Of a DNA stretch of 64,000 nt, positions 8,967 through 17,368 are shown in pieces. The notes under the pieces were generated by a model, which saw only the letters and a list, made by a program, of their open reading frames with translations, was not told where the DNA came from and searched no databases. The DNA comes from Peribacillus frigoritolerans (lineage in GTDB: Bacteria; Bacillota; Bacilli; Bacillales; DSM-1321), in assembly GCF_040250305.1 (NCBI RefSeq), contig NZ_CP158190.1:3194001-3258000 (forward strand), written 5' to 3'. How positions within the stretch are numbered: the stretch's first letter is position 1; every line of letters starts with the position of its first letter. The position numbers and the translations under genes are program-made.

Positions 8967-10268
8967 TTAACCGATCATACCGATGATGAAATAGACGATA
9001 AACATTCCGGCACTCACATACATCGGGGCTGACACTTCTCTCGCTTTTCCGGTTACAAGCTTCAAGAACGGGTACAGGATGAAACCGAATGCCATTCCAT
9101 CGGCAATACTGTAAGTGAAAGGAATGATCGTGATGATCATGATTGCAGGTATGCTCTCGGTTAAATCGCTGAAATCCAGCTTTTTTATATTTCCGAGCAT
9201 CAAAATGCCAATGATAATCAAGATGGGGGCAATGGCGCTATCAGGGATTACTTTAATCACCGGTATAAATAACAGTGATAAAATGAATAGCACGCCTGTC
9301 ACCACTGAAGTAAAACCAGTCCTGCCTCCTGATGCGATTCCAGCTGCCGTTTCTACTGTAGCAACGGTAGGACTCGAACCGAATAAGCCTGATAATAGAA
9401 CGGACACACTTGTCGCCTGGAGCGACTTTTTATAGGCATCCTGGCGGTTGATACTGTCTACATGCCCGTGTACAAGACCAATATTCTCAAAAACAAGAAC
9501 CATCGTCATCGCAAATACACTTATCCAGAATTCAATCCGGTTTGCTTCCAGGAACGATAATGAAAAGAAAAGATCGCCGTAGGAAGCTGTGTCTATGCCT
9601 GAAAAATGGATATCCGATAGTTGAACCGTCCCAAACCAATAGGCAATGAGGCTGCCTGCCAGGATGGTAATCATGAAATTACCGGGGACATTCTTGATGA
9701 ACAGCGTGATTGCCAGTAAAAAGGTCAACACCGTTGCACACACCGCTGGATCGCTTAAATCTCCGAGTGCGACGATTGATGATGAACCTCCTGTGATTAT
9801 CCCGCCCTTTTCAAGACCGATTAGCATCAAGAATAAGCCAAGACCGACAGATATGGCTTCTTTTATCGAACTTGGAATCGAATCACTGATTAACTTAGAG
9901 TATTTTGTAAAAGCGATGATTACAAAAATTACCCCTGAGATAAACACAGCACCAAGAGCCGATTGCCAAGATAGACCCATTCCTTGAACCATGGTATAAG
10001 CAAATAGGGCATTTACGCCCATTCCTGGAACGAGGAGGATTGGGACATTCGCCCAAAGTCCAATCATGACACAGCTTAAAGCAGATAAAAGAATCGTGGC
10101 AATCACTGCACCATTAATCGGTATGCCCGCTTCCGATAATATCAGGGAATTCACGATGAGAATATAGACTATCGTAAAATAGCCGACCACTCCAGCAAGG
10201 ATTTCACGTTTTCCATTCGTTCCATAATCGGAAAAATGAAAAAACGTTTCCAAGTTTAATTTCTTCAT
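8967..10268 (-). CDS. NCS2/AzgA-family purine permease
   Basis: Proton-driven uptake of hypoxanthine, guanine or adenine across the membrane, judged from family. 433 aa with about 12-13 hydrophobic segments. AzgA signatures include VPGMGVNALFAYTMV, GLGLFLMLIGL, FENIGLVHGH and GLFGSSPTVATVETAAGIASGGRTG. It is nearest in type to PbuG/PbuO of B. subtilis. ATG 10268 has AAGGAT 6 nt upstream. It is a single gene with its own terminator. I looked for a purine riboswitch in the 150-bp leader and saw none, unlike B. subtilis pbuG. Confidence 0.88.
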   Translation of the reverse strand: MKKLNLETFFHFSDYGTNGKREILAGVVGYFTIVYILIVNSLILSEAGIPINGAVIATILLSALSCVMIGLWANVPILLVPGMGVNALFAYTMVQGMGLSWQSALGAVFISGVIFVIIAFTKYSKLISDSIPSSIKEAISVGLGLFLMLIGLEKGGIITGGSSSIVALGDLSDPAVCATVLTFLLAITLFIKNVPGNFMITILAGSLIAYWFGTVQLSDIHFSGIDTASYGDLFFSLSFLEANRIEFWISVFAMTMVLVFENIGLVHGHVDSINRQDAYKKSLQATSVSVLLSGLFGSSPTVATVETAAGIASGGRTGFTSVVTGVLFILSLLFIPVIKVIPDSAIAPILIIIGILMLGNIKKLDFSDLTESIPAIMIITIIPFTYSIADGMAFGFILYPFLKLVTGKAREVSAPMYVSAGMFIVYFIIGMIG

Positions 10269-10388
10269 GTTGTATCCTTATTAAATTTATCCCTCGCCCA
10301 CCCGTTTGTATTAGTGACAAACTACACTTGGCGATTTTAACAAAAAAAAGGATAAAAATAAATAGTAATGATAAAAATTTGAAAAAAA

Positions 10389-10410
10389 CTGTCGGAAATG
10401 ATCCCGACAG
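10389..10410 (-). terminator. Terminator after carbonic anhydrase
   Basis: Minus strand CTGTCGG, 8-nt loop, CCGACAG, then seven T. Confidence 0.88.
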
Positions 10411-10424
10411 CCTCGATGAATATA

Positions 10425-10997
10425 TTATTTTTGTTCTTGTGAATACCCATCGACTACCAATTCCAGCTTCCCTGTATCAGGCGAAATGATTAGACCATGT
10501 ACAGGAATATTTTTAGGGATCAAAGGATGTCCTTTAATCACTTCGACGCTGTTCTTACAACTTTCATAAACATCATCAAATCCGCGAAGCCAACTGCGGA
10601 TATCGATTCCTGCAGCTCCCAGTGTATCGATGGTGCTCTTTGGTATATCACGTTCGATCATCTTGTCCATTACAGACTCGGCATCGACTGATGCCATCCC
10701 GCAGTCATGGTGAGGTATGACCAATACTTCATCTGCCTTTAGCTCATAAATAGCAACAAGGATACTCCGCATGACACTTCCGAATGGGTGGGAGACGATT
10801 GCCCCGGCAGTCTTCAGGATTTTGACATCGCCATTTTTGACATTCAAGGATTTTGGCAATAGTTCAACGAGCCGAGTGTCCATACAGCTTATGATGACCA
10901 TACGTTTCTCAGGAAACTTATCCGTTCTATACTTAACATATTCACCTTTTTCTACAAACTGTTCATTATAATCCAGAATCTCATTAAGTAAACTCAT
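10425..10997 (-). CDS. ytiB: Beta-class carbonic anhydrase (YtiB-like)
   Basis: Hydrates CO2 to bicarbonate in the cytoplasm. 190 aa. Zinc ligands are visible: C38 with the D40/R42 dyad in CMDTR, then H96 and C99 in HHDC. KTAGAIVSHPFGSVMRSI and VPVHGLIISPDTGKLELVVDGY match the YtiB subgroup over the whole length. ATG 10997 follows AAAGGTGG. It lies on its own between two terminators. Confidence 0.92.
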   Translation of the reverse strand: MSLLNEILDYNEQFVEKGEYVKYRTDKFPEKRMVIISCMDTRLVELLPKSLNVKNGDVKILKTAGAIVSHPFGSVMRSILVAIYELKADEVLVIPHHDCGMASVDAESVMDKMIERDIPKSTIDTLGAAGIDIRSWLRGFDDVYESCKNSVEVIKGHPLIPKNIPVHGLIISPDTGKLELVVDGYSQEQK

Positions 10998-11086
10998 AAT
11001 TTACCACCTTTTTATTATGTATTTAATCTATGTATTCCCTATTATTATATCAAATATTTAAAAGATTTGCTAAAGGTTAACCATAG

Positions 11087-11881
11087 TCAATTTGAACGAT
11101 GATTCAGTGTGGCTGCACAGAACCCAAAGACAATGATTTTAGGAATTTCAGCAACATTTGATGAAAAAGAAAGTATGGGTGTATTTGTCTTGAATCGTTT
11201 ACCCCACTCCAAAGGCATCCAGCCTTCTTGGTATGAAGCGATCTTTTCCCCGTCTTTTGTGGCAATCTCGAAAGATTTCACACTTCCCGGCGTTTCAATT
11301 GGCATCCATTCCGTACCGTCTTCCTTATAGATCATTCCATTGATCTTCACGAATGACCGATTTTCTTGATACGATCCAATAATGCCGCCCTGATCATCCA
11401 TGATCGTCATTTTATTGAAAAGGCCCCTTTTGATATGGTACTTAGCCAGCAAACGCCCCTCATGGTCCACCAGTTCATATCGCTTGGTCATGAGCATCGA
11501 CAAGAAATTGGGAATCATCCACATGAACCACTTCATATTCAAATCCCGTATCTCGCCCATTTGTGACCCATCCGGCGCAAAGAGAAGCAGGCGCAATGTC
11601 GGTGCTGGCATAAAAGTCAATAAAACATGTTCATTTTTTAATAACCCGGCATTCGTCCCGATGTGTTCATCAGGCAATTCCTTCATTCTATTTTCATATA
11701 TACGATGACTGACAAATTGGGCAATGCTAAAGAAAATAAAAGGAGACGTTATCAATAATATATTGCCCGGTATCATTGCAAAAATATGGCAAATGAAAAA
11801 GACGACGGCCAAAAGAAGAGATATCCAAGATGCATTAAAATTTGAATTGCTCGTTTTCTGATAATATTCACGTATATTCAT
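11087..11881 (-). CDS. Membrane-anchored protein of unknown function
   Basis: 264 aa, not recognised by name. Residues about 18-58 hold two hydrophobic segments (WISLLLAVVFFICHIFAM; GNILLITSPFIFFSIAQF) with a short extracytoplasmic turn. The rest is hydrophilic beta-rich sequence with repeated phrases such as ELVDHEGRLLAKYHIKRGLFNKM and TIMDDQGGIIGSYQEN. These resemble the strand pattern of tubby-like/LURP-one-related (YxjI) domains; this is a weak inference. The end (FGFCAATLNHRSN) is again partly hydrophobic. No neighbours suggest a role: the upstream gap holds a repeat element. Confidence 0.6.
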   Translation of the reverse strand: MNIREYYQKTSNSNFNASWISLLLAVVFFICHIFAMIPGNILLITSPFIFFSIAQFVSHRIYENRMKELPDEHIGTNAGLLKNEHVLLTFMPAPTLRLLLFAPDGSQMGEIRDLNMKWFMWMIPNFLSMLMTKRYELVDHEGRLLAKYHIKRGLFNKMTIMDDQGGIIGSYQENRSFVKINGMIYKEDGTEWMPIETPGSVKSFEIATKDGEKIASYQEGWMPLEWGKRFKTNTPILSFSSNVAEIPKIIVFGFCAATLNHRSN

Positions 11882-12074
11882 ATCCCGCTCTGCTCCTCAC
11901 TCCTTACAAGAAAGATTACCGCCTTAAGGGCGGCCATTGATTAGCAGTACCACAATCCGCCCGGCATCCGCTTCCTAAAAGTGCATGGAAGTAGTTATCA
12001 TAATACTTTATTCGCTTTAATGTGATCTATTCCCTTTTTAATGAAAGGCAATTCCCAACACGGTCCAAATAAAA

Positions 12075-12099
12075 AAGGACTCCGAATTGAACGGAATCT
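12075..12099. repeat. Left copy of duplicated terminator hairpin
   Basis: AAGGACTCCG, 7-nt loop, CGGAATCTT. The same hairpin recurs on the far side of the element at 12356-12384, so it looks like a 24-25 bp target duplication. Confidence 0.75.
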
Positions 12100-12355
12100 T
12101 ATTGTAGACAAAATGGGTTCCTACCCAATTTTAGAACAAGACTAGATTATTCTTAATGTTTTTCACTGTATTCCTTATTGGATTGAAGAAATTTGCGACA
12201 CTCCTGCCGAATTACTGGCTAGCCGAGACACCGCAGCCGCAAGGCGAGGAGGCTTGGCAGGCAGTCGGTGGAAAGGGAGCGGATTTCTAAAATACGTTTT
12301 CTAAATAAAAAAACTGCAGTCAAACTCGCTTTTCTTCGAGTTTGTCTACAGTCTC
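12100..12355 (-). mobile_element. Non-autonomous IS1182-related element (MITE-like)
   Basis: About 255 bp, no gene. The ends are inverted repeats: ATTGTAGACAAAA on the left, and TTTGTCTACAGT on the right (reverse complement ACTGTAGACAAA). Inside are the family core (TTGAAGAAATTTGCGACACT, CTGGCTAGCCGAGACAC, GGCAGTCGGTGGAAAGGGAG) and a terminal stem-loop (AAACTCGC..GCGAGTTT type, near 12320-12345). It is in the opposite orientation to the three copies at 29.2-30.1 kb. The flanking 24-25 bp terminator hairpin is duplicated. Confidence 0.75.
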
Positions 12356-12384
12356 AAAGGACTCCGAATTGAACGGAATCCTTT
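12356..12384 (-). terminator. Terminator after the DUF4870 gene (right copy of duplicated hairpin)
   Basis: Minus strand AAAGGATTCCG, loop, CGGAGTCCTTT. It lies just after the stop at 12394 and is the second copy of the hairpin at 12075-12099. Confidence 0.75.
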
Positions 12385-12393
12385 TACATCATT

Positions 12394-12714
12394 CTATAAT
12401 ATCCTGAAGATCAACGGGAACCTGTAATCCGTTCCTTCATAAGCCCTAACAGCAGCAATGATGGTGAATACGACTAAAGCTATCCCGATAACCGGCAATA
12501 GCAAGAATCCAACCAATACTATAGTGAGTATCCCTGCGACTATTGAATATACGGTGTAGGAAATGAAAAAATTCAAGTATTCCCTTCCGTGATAATCCAC
12601 AAATTGTGACGAGTCCTTCTTCAATAACCAAATCACCAAAGGACCGATAAATGCTGTAAAAAAGCTGATCACATAAATAAGGGCAGCAAACACTCTTTCA
12701 TCTTTAGTAGGCAT
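12394..12714 (-). CDS. DUF4870 small membrane protein
   Basis: 106 aa with three predicted membrane segments (FAALIYVISFFTAFIGPLVI; FISYTVYSIVAGILTIVLVG; LLPVIGIALVVFTIIAA). WLLKKDSSQFVDYHGREYLNF between the first two is the DUF4870 signature, and AYEGTDYRFPLIFRIL is the usual end. Start ATG 12714 lies 9 nt after GGAGGAG. Function is unknown for the family. It is transcribed toward the inserted repeat element, whose target hairpin is probably its terminator. Confidence 0.85.
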   Translation of the reverse strand: MPTKDERVFAALIYVISFFTAFIGPLVIWLLKKDSSQFVDYHGREYLNFFISYTVYSIVAGILTIVLVGFLLLPVIGIALVVFTIIAAVRAYEGTDYRFPLIFRIL

Positions 12715-12919
12715 AGTGTCTTCTCCTCCTTTCTCATATGAATAATTACGAATCAAATGAAAAATAGTTTCATTTTTCCTTTCATTTTATTCGAAACCAG
12801 GTAAAATTGGACTGCTTTTTCTTGATAAAGACAATAAAATCCGGACATGTTCATCCGTCTTGTGCATACAGTTTAAAAAATGGATTGTCCTATACCTTCT
12901 AGAATGGAGTGATGTTTTT

Positions 12920-13702
12920 TTGCTGAATGAATTTCAAGCCTTCATCCTTGGGATCATTCAAGGCTTGACTGAGTTTTTACCTATTTCAAGTACTGGACAT
13001 TTATATTTAGGACGGCATATTTTCCATCTTGACGAGGCCGGCATTTTTCTGGATACCATGCTCCACATCGGAACATTGCTGGCGTTATTGGTCGTCTATA
13101 AGAATGACATCATCGCCATTTTGAAAAATCCTTTCTCCAAAATGACTCTGCTTCTCATTGCTGGGACGATTCCTGCAGTGATTGCCGGCATTTTACTCGG
13201 AGATTGGTTTGATGGCCTTTCAAAAACAGGTGTCACCATAGGCTGGGAATTTTTAGCGACCGGACTGATTTTATGGGTAGCGGACGGAGTGAAAAAAGGG
13301 GCCAAATCCCTTAATGAAATTTCCATTAAAGATGCCCTGATTATCGGTACCTTCCAAGCTGCTGCCATCATGCCTGCTCTTTCGCGCTCCGGCTTAACGA
13401 TAGCCGCCGGCCTCTTCTGCAGATTGGATAGGGCCACTGCAGCCTATTTTTCCTTTTTGCTTTCAATTCCTGCCATTACGGGGGGGATCGTATTTCAGAT
13501 GAAACCGATTTTTACTGGAGATGTTGAACGGCTTCCACTCACTGCGCTTTTCGTCGGAACCCTGGCCGCAGCAATCTTTGGTTATATAGCCGTAGTATGG
13601 ATGATCGATTTCTTAAAAAAGCGTTCACTGAAAATATTCTCCATTTATGTGTGGGCCCTCGGCGCAATCATTTTATTCATGCAATTCACAGGTGAATTTT
13701 AA
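12920..13702 (+). CDS. uppP: Undecaprenyl-diphosphatase (BacA/UppP family)
   Basis: Dephosphorylates undecaprenyl diphosphate to recycle the lipid carrier of cell-wall synthesis and confers bacitracin tolerance. About 260 aa with eight hydrophobic segments. The catalytic motifs are intact: QGLTEFLPISSTGHL near the N-terminus and PALSRSGLTIAAG in the middle. I prefer the TTG start at 12920, ten bases after GGAGTGA; an earlier ATG at 12860 would add 20 residues that the family lacks and has no ribosome site. It is a single gene. The clinical B. subtilis UppP is somewhat longer, so this is a shorter branch of the same family. Confidence 0.9.
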   Translation: MLNEFQAFILGIIQGLTEFLPISSTGHLYLGRHIFHLDEAGIFLDTMLHIGTLLALLVVYKNDIIAILKNPFSKMTLLLIAGTIPAVIAGILLGDWFDGLSKTGVTIGWEFLATGLILWVADGVKKGAKSLNEISIKDALIIGTFQAAAIMPALSRSGLTIAAGLFCRLDRATAAYFSFLLSIPAITGGIVFQMKPIFTGDVERLPLTALFVGTLAAAIFGYIAVVWMIDFLKKRSLKIFSIYVWALGAIILFMQFTGEF

Positions 13703-13894
13703 AGAAAAAAGCGGGCGGAAAAACCAGTTTTTCAAGGAAAAATGCAGGCGTTTGCATTACGATTTCACCCTTCGAAAAAAAGTTGAAATTTGACGAAAAA
13801 AAAAGGCAAAAAACCTATTCCCAAACCGTTTTTTTTTTAGTATTATACCTTCGTAAGGTTCTTTAGATTTGCATATTTTCTGACAATAAAAATA

Positions 13895-14031
13895 GGGAAG
13901 GCAAATGGTGCGCCACCGGTTTCCGGTTCTAGTGGGTTCGATTCCCACCCCGAAATTTTTTGATGAACGACTTAAAAAATTTCGAGGGTGGGCAGCGACT
14001 ACGCATAAGAACTGCCCTCAAACGGAGGGAC
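13895..14031 (+). promoter_or_regulatory. Structured leader with tRNA T-arm-like hairpin, ahead of GNAT gene
   Basis: Three stems can be drawn. (1) GTGGG-TTCGATT-CCCAC at 13932-13948 has the exact geometry and loop of a tRNA T-arm; it is preceded by ACCGG-TTT-CCGGT. (2) CCCACCC-CGAAATTTTTT (13944-13961) pairs with AAAAAATTTCG-A-GGGTGGG (13974-13992), about 18 bp with one bulge. (3) GGGCAG (13990-13995) pairs with CTGCCC (14012-14017), just before the ribosome site GGAGGG. Stem 2 uses bases of both 1 and 3, so they exclude each other, as in a regulatory switch. No known riboswitch class is recognised. A tRNA-derived attachment-site remnant is the alternative. Confidence 0.5.
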
Positions 14032-14035
14032 GGAA

Positions 14036-14590
14036 ATGTTAAAAAAGAGAGATTTCACAGATTGTTTTTCTCTTTATGAACAAATGACGCATCCAGATGT
14101 CTTCCCTTTCGTGCGCCATAAGGTAGATTCATATGAAGAATATGTTTTCATCACTAAGCAAACGATCGAAGCCGAAGATGCTGGGCAACTCATTTCACGA
14201 ACAATCTTGGATGAATGGGAAAATCCCATCGGTTGTATTTCTTTATATGATATTGAAAATGGTGCAGGTTTCTTAGGCACATGGCTTGGCAAGCCTTATC
14301 ATGGAAAAGGGTATAATGCCATTGCAAAAGACGCTTTCTTCAAAGAGCTTTTTTTCGAGCTCGGTTTGGAAACGGTCTTCATGCGTATTCGCAAAAAAAA
14401 TATCCGCTCTATAAAAGCCGCAGAAAAGCTTCCTTATGCCGTCAATGCCAACGAAACAAGAAAATCCCTTTATGATCAGATCAATCATGAAGGAGATATC
14501 TACGATTTGTATGAAATTCCTAAAGATTTATACACCTTTCATATCCTTAGACAGCATGATGATGACGAACAGCAGTTACTTGAAGCATAA
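14036..14590 (+). CDS. GNAT family N-acetyltransferase
   Basis: 184 aa, single GNAT domain of the RimJ/RimL type. DWENPIGCISLYDIE-like strands lead into the acetyl-CoA loop region GTWLGKPYHGKGYNAIAKDAFF, then the FMRIRKKNIRSIKAAEKL helix that follows the cofactor site in this family. The substrate cannot be told. The C-terminal 40 residues are acidic and may be a lineage extension. ATG 14036 lies 6 nt after GGAGGG, and the preceding 130 bases fold into the mutually exclusive stems described separately, so expression is probably controlled in the leader. A terminator follows at 14641. Confidence 0.82.
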   Translation: MLKKRDFTDCFSLYEQMTHPDVFPFVRHKVDSYEEYVFITKQTIEAEDAGQLISRTILDEWENPIGCISLYDIENGAGFLGTWLGKPYHGKGYNAIAKDAFFKELFFELGLETVFMRIRKKNIRSIKAAEKLPYAVNANETRKSLYDQINHEGDIYDLYEIPKDLYTFHILRQHDDDEQQLLEA

Positions 14591-14640
14591 AGCGAAGAAC
14601 ATTTCAACATGGCTTTGTTTATCTTTTCATATAATGGCCG

Positions 14641-14669
14641 GAGCTTCCAAACCTGGAAAGCTCTTTTTT
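14641..14669 (+). terminator. Terminator after the GNAT gene
   Basis: GAGCTTCC, 6-nt loop, GGAAAGCTC (one bulge), then six T. Confidence 0.85.
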
Positions 14670-14795
14670 CCATTTACATAGGATGTTTAAGATAGATTGC
14701 TGCAAATCCCTATTCTTTTTAGGGATATTTTTTTATAATGAATATAATTGACCAATTCATCAATATATTCAAAGCGTCATTGAAAGGACTTAATC

Positions 14796-15188
14796 ATGAA
14801 AAAAACATTTGCTTTTATCGTGCAGCTTATCTTCCTGCTCATCATTTGCAAGCTCGGCTATTATTTAGCCAATTTACTTCAATTACCCATACCAGGCAAC
14901 GTCATCGGCATGATCCTGTTATTCGGTTTATTACAGACGAAGGTCATAAAAGTCGAATGGATTGAACTTACTTCAGGATTTTTGGTAAAGCACCTAGCCT
15001 TTTTCTTCATCCCCATTTCAATCAGTTTAATGACAATGGGATGGCTTTTCATTAAATTCGGTTTGCCATTGGCACTTACATTGGGAGTCAGCCTGATATT
15101 TGGATTCATAGTTTCAGCTTGGACCGTTCAGAAGCTATCCCATAGAGGAGAGGTTAAGCAGCATGACAGCGCTCATCACAACATATAG
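14796..15188 (+). CDS. cidA: CidA/LrgA family holin-like protein
   Basis: 130 aa with four membrane segments and the family core LGYYLANLLQLPIPGNVIGMILLF, then LAFFFIPISISLM. CidA/LrgA proteins act with CidB/LrgB in the membrane; roles proposed are murein hydrolase control and export or uptake of pyruvate-type metabolites. ATG 14796 follows AAAGGAC. It overlaps the next gene by 26 bp, the usual two-gene arrangement (ywbH-ywbG in B. subtilis). No LysR-type regulator lies alongside. Whether it belongs to the Cid or Lrg branch is not certain from sequence reading. Confidence 0.85.
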   Translation: MKKTFAFIVQLIFLLIICKLGYYLANLLQLPIPGNVIGMILLFGLLQTKVIKVEWIELTSGFLVKHLAFFFIPISISLMTMGWLFIKFGLPLALTLGVSLIFGFIVSAWTVQKLSHRGEVKQHDSAHHNI

Positions 15189-15846
15189 CATCTTGATAAC
15201 CATCCTTGCCTATTTCATTGGAAGGAAAATATATGCTAAACATCCATCACCTTTTACGACGCCCGTATTTTTCAGTACGGTTACAATAATTCTCGTACTG
15301 CTGATCAGCGGTTTGGACTTCGAAGATTATTCACCGGGAAAAGACATAATCACCTATTTCCTGGGACCGGCTACCGTTGCCTTGGCCGTACCACTTTATA
15401 AAAATAGAAAGATAATCGTTAAATATGCAATGCCGGCAATTAGCGGCATGATATTTGGTCTTATGGTTACATTGATCATTGCCTTCGCCATCGCTAAAGC
15501 ATTTTCTCTTCCGCAATTCATACTCCAAGGATTGGCGGTTAAATCCATTACAGTGCCCATCGCTGTTGAAATCACGGAACTTTATGGCGGAAATTCCAAT
15601 ATATCAGCAGCCTTCGTCATTTTGACTGGGGTGCTGGGTACGATGATCGCTCCAAAAATGATGGATAAACTAAACATCACGATGCCCTTCGCTCGCGGTA
15701 TCGCTTATGGTACGATCGCTCATGGTCTCGGAACTGCTCAAGCTGCCCAGGAAAGTGAGTTCACCGGGGCTGTCGCAGGTGCGGCAATGGCTATCGCAGG
15801 TATCCTAATTTCCTGTTTTTTTCCTTTTATAAGTAATTTCCTATAA
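15163..15846 (+). CDS. cidB: CidB/LrgB family membrane protein
   Basis: 227 aa, very hydrophobic, with about 6-7 membrane segments. The LrgB signature stretch is clear: GLAVKSITVPIAVEITE, GVLGTMIAPKMMDKL, and GTIAHGLGTAQAAQESEFTGAVAG. It forms the partner of the CidA-like protein encoded just upstream, with coding regions overlapping by 26 bp; GAGGAGAGG inside the upstream gene serves as its ribosome site. A strong bidirectional terminator follows the stop. Confidence 0.9.
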   Translation: MTALITTYSILITILAYFIGRKIYAKHPSPFTTPVFFSTVTIILVLLISGLDFEDYSPGKDIITYFLGPATVALAVPLYKNRKIIVKYAMPAISGMIFGLMVTLIIAFAIAKAFSLPQFILQGLAVKSITVPIAVEITELYGGNSNISAAFVILTGVLGTMIAPKMMDKLNITMPFARGIAYGTIAHGLGTAQAAQESEFTGAVAGAAMAIAGILISCFFPFISNFL

Positions 15847-15850
15847 AAAG

Positions 15851-15886
15851 AACCGCAACGTCAACGACGTTGCGGTTTCTTTTTTA
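15851..15886. terminator. Bidirectional terminator between cidB and the DUF2639 gene
   Basis: AACCGCAACGTC-AAC-GACGTTGCGGTT is a perfect 12-bp stem with a 3-nt loop, followed by T residues on the plus strand and an A-rich stretch on the other side. It sits between convergent genes. Confidence 0.9.
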
Positions 15887-15890
15887 TGAT

Positions 15891-16034
15891 TTATCTTTTT
15901 TGCAGATCGTCGTATAAACGCCTAAGAATATAGGTTTTATACAGCTCCAACTTTTTTTTCTCAATTGGATGATAGCTTATCCCTGCAGCTTTTAGCTGCT
16001 GAATGAACCATCCTTTGGAATATTCATAAGCCAT
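15891..16034 (-). CDS. Small DUF2639 protein (YflJ-like)
   Basis: 47 aa: SKGWFIQQLKAAGISYHP then KLELYKTYILRRLYDDL. This matches the short Bacillus DUF2639 family (YflJ), whose members carry SKGW..LK..GI..HP...KLE.YKTYV..NLY. ATG 16034 lies after GGAGGGGG, a strong ribosome site. Function is unknown; the family is associated with sporulating Bacillaceae. It is divergent in neither direction from a partner and lies between cidB and the MurG-like gene. Confidence 0.8.
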   Translation of the reverse strand: MAYEYSKGWFIQQLKAAGISYHPIEKKKLELYKTYILRRLYDDLQKR

Positions 16035-16086
16035 TCTACCCCCTCCTCTGTTCGAAAAAGATATGCTGCATAGAGGGGATTGATAC

Positions 16087-17166
16087 TTATTTTTTTGCAG
16101 CCATTACTTGAAGTAATAATTCATACATTTCAGCTGCCGTTTTAAATGGGCGTTTTTGACGCATTTTTTCCTGATATTCATTCGATTGTTCCAATAAATC
16201 CGCTAATGTAGCATTAAAAATCCGGTCATTTAACTCTTCTTCCTGAATGACTTTACAAAAGCCCTGTTTTTCAAAGCTTGACGCATTCAGGATTTGATCT
16301 CCGCGAGATGCATTGGCACTTAGAGGGATAAGCAGCATCGGCTTTTGCAAACCAAGGAATTCAAAGATTGAATTTGAACCTGCCCTTGACACAACGACAT
16401 CAGCAGCCGCCAAAAGATCGAATAATTCTTCATGTACGAATTCAAAAGGAGCATATCCCCTTTGTTTCAATTCCAGTTTCACATTTCCCTTCCCGCAAAT
16501 GTGTATAATCTGGTATTCCTTTAATAAAGCATCAAGGTTATCTGTAATCATATTATTGATTTTAACGGCCCCAAGGCTCCCGCCCATAACGAGTAACACC
16601 GGTTTGTTATTCGTGAATCCACAGAATGCCTTACCAGCAGAAGCGTTTCCCTTAAAAATCCCATCGCGCAATACAGCGCCTAGATACATGGCCTTTTCTT
16701 TCGGAAGGTCTTTTTCTGTTTCCTGGAAAGTAGTGAAAATTTTCGATGCAAGTGGCATGGCAATCTTATTAGCCAGACCAGGCGTATAATCCGATTCATG
16801 TATTGCAATTGGTATTCTTAGCATCCTTCCTGCCAAAACGACTGGAACCGAAACGAATCCACCTTTAGAAAAAATGAAATCCGGCTTGGTCTTTTTTAAT
16901 ATTTTTCGTGCATCAAAAATCCCTTTTATGACCCGGAAAGGGTCTTTCATATTTTCAACAGATAGATAACGTCGGAATTTACCAACGGAAATCGTTTCAT
17001 AACGGACCTCGGGAAATTCCGTTTCGATGATATTTTTTTCAATGCCTTTTTTTGAACCAATATAAGTAACATCCCAATCATGCTTTAAAAATTCCGGGAT
17101 GATTGCTGCATTAACAGATACATGACCGGCAGAACCGCCTCCGGTAAATACTATTTTCTTAGTCAA
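16087..17166 (-). CDS. MurG-like UDP-GlcNAc transferase (extra copy outside the dcw cluster)
   Basis: About 359 aa GT28 glycosyltransferase. The N-terminal domain starts [16 protein letters not shown], the MurG glycine-rich loop; [16 protein letters not shown] and [14 protein letters not shown] match the lipid I-binding face. The C-terminal domain has [12 protein letters not shown] and [25 protein letters not shown] for UDP-GlcNAc. MurG adds GlcNAc to lipid I to make lipid II. No murD, ftsW or divIB lies beside it, so it is a second or stand-alone copy, as in the B. cereus group. The start is TTG 17166 after GGAAGGTGG; a GTG at 17172 overlaps that site. The acceptor may differ from lipid I. 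Confidence 0.85.
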   Translation of the reverse strand: MTKKIVFTGGGSAGHVSVNAAIIPEFLKHDWDVTYIGSKKGIEKNIIETEFPEVRYETISVGKFRRYLSVENMKDPFRVIKGIFDARKILKKTKPDFIFSKGGFVSVPVVLAGRMLRIPIAIHESDYTPGLANKIAMPLASKIFTTFQETEKDLPKEKAMYLGAVLRDGIFKGNASAGKAFCGFTNNKPVLLVMGGSLGAVKINNMITDNLDALLKEYQIIHICGKGNVKLELKQRGYAPFEFVHEELFDLLAAADVVVSRAGSNSIFEFLGLQKPMLLIPLSANASRGDQILNASSFEKQGFCKVIQEEELNDRIFNATLADLLEQSNEYQEKMRQKRPFKTAAEMYELLLQVMAAKK

Positions 17167-17368
17167 TATTTCCACCTTCCAAACTTAAAAAATCACTTTG
17201 CATCCATATTACCATATATCCTTGCCATTAATAACTTGAAAAAGTATTCAGTGAACCGCAAAATCCCCGTGAGGAAAGTAATCATCGATTATTTTTCCTT
17301 TTTCAGCATGAATATATTATAATCTTAGTATTCTACAATACTACAAGATACATTGGAGGAGTAATACA

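Noticed and set aside
10269..10424. Purine riboswitch before the AzgA permease
   Set aside because: The conserved loop sequences of the purine aptamer are absent in the leader.
13757..13948. Minus-strand open frame of 63 codons
   Set aside because: It is the complement of the structured leader and poly-A/T stretches, with no ribosome site.
13900..13960. Complete tRNA gene
   Set aside because: A T-arm-like hairpin is clear, but I find no matching 5' acceptor strand, proper anticodon arm or CCA-side discriminator at the right distance.
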